From assembly GCA_002278985.1 (NCBI GenBank), contig NCJP01000040.1, positions 1-9,852 on the forward strand: DNA of 9,852 nucleotides, read 5' to 3'. Of the stretch, positions 7,809-9,852 are shown piece by piece. The translations under genes were made by a program, and so were the position numbers. The notes under the pieces are model-generated. The model saw only the letters and a program-made list of their open reading frames with translations, ran no database searches and was not told where the DNA came from. The stretch's first letter is position 1, and the number at the start of each line of letters is the position of its first letter. The stretch comes from Erythrobacter sp. 34-65-8. GTDB lineage: Bacteria; Pseudomonadota; Alphaproteobacteria; Sphingomonadales; Sphingomonadaceae.

Positions 7809-8285
7809 TCAGCCGCCCGGACCACCCGCGCCGCCAGCACCCGCTCCGGGTGCACCGACCTGGCCGATATTGCCGAACAGATCTTCGAAGAAGCTCCGTT
7901 CGCGGCCCAGCGTCGGGGTGGCATCGCCGTCAGGGCTGATGAAGGCGACCTGATCAAGCCCGGTGTTCTGCGCCGAAGCGACATTGCCCGCAGCGTCAAA
8001 CTGGATAGCCAGGACCGAATGGTTGCGGATCGAAGGGCGGCCGAACGGCGCGCGCCCGGTCACGCTCGACACGTAATACCAGGTCGGCTCGCCGAACTGG
8101 CTGGTAAAGCTCGGGCGGCCAAGCGTGGCGGTGACGGACTGGCGGTTGTCGATCCCCGGCTGGATGCTGCCGACCAGAGCGGCATCCTGAATGTATCCGC
8201 GGCTTTCCCGGATTGCGGTGCAACCGCCCAAGCCGAGTGCGGCTGCCATCATTATAGCGGCGCCCAAAGCCTTGCCTGCGTGCAT
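7809..8285 (-). CDS. bamE: BamE (SmpA/OmlA) outer-membrane assembly lipoprotein
   Basis: A 158-residue lipoprotein, a small component of the BAM complex that folds beta-barrel proteins into the outer membrane. The N-terminus is a lipoprotein signal peptide ending in LGLGGC, with lipidated Cys22. The BamE domain shows GYIQDAALVGSIQPGIDN (~32-49), RQSVTATLGRPSF (~50-62) and the TWYYVSS strand (~69-75). It is longer than E. coli BamE (113 residues): after the domain come ~40 residues ending in a Gly/Ala/Pro run (GAPGAGAGGAGGPGG). ATG 8285 gives a normal signal peptide and has AAGGGA upstream at workable spacing; the open frame further upstream to 8378 gives no plausible secretion signal. It is divergent from the Cbp3-like gene, a common neighbourhood in Alphaproteobacteria. 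Confidence 0.9.
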   Translation of the reverse strand: MHAGKALGAAIMMAAALGLGGCTAIRESRGYIQDAALVGSIQPGIDNRQSVTATLGRPSFTSQFGEPTWYYVSSVTGRAPFGRPSIRNHSVLAIQFDAAGNVASAQNTGLDQVAFISPDGDATPTLGRERSFFEDLFGNIGQVGAPGAGAGGAGGPGG

Positions 8286-8349
8286 CGAATGTCTTCCCTT
8301 GGTTGCCGGATGCGCCCTGAGGCACGCGCCAGCCGTGATTTCGCCCACA

Positions 8350-8378
8350 GCCTTAGGGGCAGGTGGCGCGGCTGGCAA
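8350..8378 (-). promoter_or_regulatory. Possible bamE promoter
   Basis: Minus-strand TTGCCA (8378-8373), 17 bp, then TAAGGC (8355-8350), which would start transcription near 8343 and leave a ~58-nt leader. The -35 is good but the -10 is weak. It lies in the 158-bp divergent gap where a bamE promoter is expected. Confidence 0.3.
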
Positions 8379-8408
8379 CGGGGCTGCGAATGGAGTTCGC
8401 GGCTTGAA

Positions 8409-8437
8409 TTGCCGATGAACGCCGGCATCCCTACATA
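8409..8437 (+). promoter_or_regulatory. Promoter of the ubiquinol-cytochrome c chaperone gene
   Basis: TTGCCG (8409-8414), exactly 17 bp, then TACATA (8432-8437). A start 7 nt after the -10 falls on the A of the ATG at 8444, so the transcript would be leaderless. There is no Shine-Dalgarno between the -10 and the ATG, which agrees with that reading. Confidence 0.5.
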
Positions 8438-8443
8438 AGCGCC

Positions 8444-8950
8444 ATGACCTTCCTCAAAACCTTGTTTCGCCGCGAACCCGATCCAGCCGAGGCCCTGCGC
8501 CCCTTGTGGCACCGCGTCGTCGCCCTTTCCCGTGATCCGGCATGGTATGATGAATGCCATGTGCCCGATACGGTCCAGGGCCGGTTCGACATGATCACGC
8601 TGGTGCTCGCGATGGTCCTGTTGCGGATGGAGCGGGAAGAGGCCCTGCGGCCTGGCAGCACCTGGCTGACGGAGCTGTTCGTCGCGGACATGGACGGGCA
8701 GCTGCGCGAAACCGGCATGGGCGATCCCACCCTTGGCAAGGAAGTGGGCAAGCTGGTCTCCGTCCTCGGAGGGCGCCTTGGCGCGCTGCGCGAAGCGAAC
8801 GGCGACGTTTCACAGATGACGGTGGTGATTGATCGCAACATGGCCATTCCCGGCGGCAGCCTGCCGGTGGCGACCAGGCTGGCGGCCTTTGCCCAGCGTC
8901 TGGCCGAAACCGACGCCGAAGCCGTACTGCGCGCAGACATTGCCCTATGA
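8444..8950 (+). CDS. Ubiquinol-cytochrome c chaperone family protein (Cbp3/UQCC1-like)
   Basis: A 168-residue protein of the Ubiq_cyt_C_chap family, related to mitochondrial Cbp3/UQCC1, which helps synthesis and assembly of cytochrome b in complex III. The diagnostic segment is the helical CHVPDTVQGRFDMITLVLAMVLL (split: Pro41-Asp-Thr, Gly46-Arg-Phe-Asp-Met), followed by a conserved acidic/aromatic stretch WLTELFVADMDGQLRE (~74-89) and GDPTLGKEVGKLV (~93-105). No signal peptide or clear membrane helix is seen, so it is probably cytoplasmic or membrane-associated. Its last codons overlap the DUF177 gene by 4 nt (ATGA), implying translational coupling. Family is recognised with good confidence; bacterial function is inferred from the mitochondrial relatives. 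Confidence 0.87.
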   Translation: MTFLKTLFRREPDPAEALRPLWHRVVALSRDPAWYDECHVPDTVQGRFDMITLVLAMVLLRMEREEALRPGSTWLTELFVADMDGQLRETGMGDPTLGKEVGKLVSVLGGRLGALREANGDVSQMTVVIDRNMAIPGGSLPVATRLAAFAQRLAETDAEAVLRADIAL

Positions 8951-9468
8951 CGGCGGGAGAACTGACCCGCATGGTCCGGCGCAAGCCGCTGCCCGCAGGT
9001 CCGATGGAAATCGTCGCCTCCGACGCAGAGCGCGCCGCACTGGCCCGCCGGTTCGCGATCAGCGCCGTTGAACGCCTTATCGCGCGGGTCGAACTGGTCG
9101 ATGCCGGGAGCGCGGTCGCCGTGGAAGGCAGGCTGGAGGCCGATCTGGTGCAGGCCTGCGCCGTTTCGGGTGAGGACTTCGCCCACACCGTGCGCGAACC
9201 GCTGTCCTTCCGGTTCGTGCCGACACGCGAACTGCCGGATCAGGCCGACATCGAGATCGAGCTCGCCGGCGACGAACTCGACGACATCGAATACGACGGC
9301 GACATGTTCGATCTGGGCGAAGCCGTGGCACAAACCCTGGCGCTGGCCATCGATCCTTACGCCGAAGGCCCCGATGCCGACGCGGCGCGGAAAGCCGCCG
9401 GAATCGTCACGGACGATACCCCGCGCGGCCCCCTGGCGGATGCACTTGCGGCGCTGAAGAAGACCTGA
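8947..9468 (+). CDS. DUF177 (YceD-family) protein, likely 23S rRNA/large-subunit related
   Basis: A 173-residue acidic protein of the DUF177/YceD family. The family hallmark CAVSGEDF (Cys at ~57, where the 'C-sequence-F' strand occurs) is followed by the acidic stretch ELAGDELDDIEYDG (~98-111) and DLGEAVAQTLALAIDPY (~115-131). In plants and bacteria this family is linked to 23S rRNA accumulation and it usually lies beside rpmF and plsX. Here it is instead coupled to the upstream Cbp3-like gene (ATGA overlap) and abuts the convergent ssb remnant with no spacer. The TGATCA at 9466-9471 provides both stop codons. rpmF or plsX is not present in the remaining sequence. Confidence 0.83.
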   Translation: MTAGELTRMVRRKPLPAGPMEIVASDAERAALARRFAISAVERLIARVELVDAGSAVAVEGRLEADLVQACAVSGEDFAHTVREPLSFRFVPTRELPDQADIEIELAGDELDDIEYDGDMFDLGEAVAQTLALAIDPYAEGPDADAARKAAGIVTDDTPRGPLADALAALKKT

Positions 9469-9786
9469 TCAGAACGGAATATCGTCGTCGAGATCGTCGT
9501 AGTTGGAGCCGCCGCCCGAGGCTGCGCCGCCGCCCTGGTTCCAGCCGCCGCCACCCTGGCCGCCGCCCGACTGGCCACCCGGAGCGCCGCCGCCGTAGCC
9601 ACCGCTGCGCTGGCCGCCACCACCGCCGGCACCGCCACCGGCACCACCCTGGGCGCCATCAAGCATGGTCATGACCGAGTTGGGACCGCGCAGGACCACT
9701 TCGGTTGAATAGCGGTCGTTGCCCTGCTGGTCCTGCCATTTGCGGGTCTGGAGCTGGCCTTCGATATAAACCTTGCTGCCCTTCGC
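9469..9786 (-). pseudogene. ssb: Single-stranded DNA-binding protein, C-terminal fragment (5' part missing)
   Basis: The minus strand encodes the last third of an SSB. It covers the final OB-fold strands ([16 protein letters not shown], then [11 protein letters not shown]), a long Gly/Gln/Ser-rich linker, and the acidic tip DDLDDDIPF, which recruits repair and replication proteins. A complete SSB has roughly 75-80 more residues of OB fold before KGSKV. They are absent: SSB-like sequence stops at about 9786, and the codons upstream read TAG TGC GCC GTC TGG, with an in-frame stop at 9805-9807. The GTG at 9790-9792 is only a chance start. Either an insertion split the gene, or the assembly joined unrelated sequence here. 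The remaining protein would lack most of the DNA-binding surface. SSB identity is very secure; calling it broken rests on the final 66 bases being correct. Confidence 0.85.
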
Positions 9787-9852
9787 TGACACCCAGACGG
9801 CGCACTAAAGAACCGGCAGCATAATTGCGGATCACGCACTCTACCGGAATCA
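9787..9852 (+). mobile_element. Possible insertion-sequence terminus (IS21-like?) interrupting ssb
   Basis: Sequence homologous to ssb stops exactly where a TG dinucleotide begins TGACACCCAGACGGCGCA. IS21-family elements have TG...CA ends and repeated subterminal motifs, and from memory this end resembles such elements. Within the 66 bases a motif repeats (9801-9816 and 9835-9847), as expected for transposase-binding repeats. No transposase or opposite end is in view, so the family label is tentative, and a chimeric assembly junction is the main alternative. Confidence 0.38.
9801..9847 (+). repeat. Imperfect direct repeat in the terminal segment
   Basis: CGCACTAAAGAACCGG (9801-9816) and CGCACTCTACCGG (9835-9847) share CGCACT and ACCGG around a middle of different length (5 versus 2 nt). 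The copies start 34 bp apart. This resembles subterminal transposase-binding repeats, but the motif is short and chance cannot be ruled out. Confidence 0.4.

Noticed and set aside
8286..8378. Longer bamE start giving 31 more residues
   Set aside because: It would bury the lipoprotein signal peptide internally; ATG 8285 gives a normal signal peptide and lipobox.
8431..9333. A minus-strand open frame opposite the Cbp3-like and DUF177 genes
   Set aside because: Both plus-strand genes are recognised with a typical ATGA overlap; the antisense product has no recognisable features.

Overview
The window looks like chromosomal DNA from a high-GC alphaproteobacterium, most likely Sphingomonadales (Sphingomonadaceae or Erythrobacteraceae). 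Three things point there. The 16S rRNA 5' end on the minus strand has an alphaproteobacterial form. The ABC exporter is very close to the structurally characterised Novosphingobium aromaticivorans Atm1, as I remember that sequence. The bamE / ubiquinol-cytochrome c chaperone / DUF177 cluster is a typical alphaproteobacterial arrangement. Genes are tightly packed: two convergent pairs are separated by 1 and 0 bp, and two pairs overlap by 4 nt.

Layout. 1-466 (minus): the first ~64 nt of 16S rRNA, its ~365-nt leader with a boxA antitermination element and an upstream hairpin, and a strong sigma70-type rrn promoter. 467-663: spacer with the AT-rich UP-like tract. 664-5060 (plus): a Wzx/MATE-like polysaccharide flippase, a secreted or periplasmic two-lobed retropepsin-like aspartic protease, and an Atm1-type glutathione-conjugate ABC exporter. 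5062-7751 (minus, read from the right): hslV, hslU, an ACT-domain protein coupled to hslU by a GTGA overlap, and a GFA-family zinc protein. This set is probably one heat-shock operon, because a near-consensus RpoH promoter lies directly before hslV. 7809-8285 (minus): bamE. 8444-9468 (plus): a ubiquinol-cytochrome c chaperone (Cbp3-like) overlapping a DUF177/YceD gene. 9469-9786 (minus): the C-terminal part of ssb, cut off at ~9786. 9787-9852: unrelated DNA that resembles the tip of an insertion sequence, possibly IS21-like.

Functional themes are envelope biogenesis (flippase, BamE), protein quality control (HslVU, aspartic protease), thiol/metal detoxification (Atm1, perhaps the GFA protein), and respiratory-chain and ribosome assembly (Cbp3-like, DUF177). 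Most of this is ordinary housekeeping content and I do not see a new multi-gene system. The points most worth checking are the broken ssb with its foreign junction, the RpoH promoter positioned to give a leaderless hslV mRNA, the ACT gene tied to hslU, and a second apparently leaderless start at 8444. The window starts inside an rRNA gene and ends inside a possible IS, as an assembly contig bounded by repeats would.
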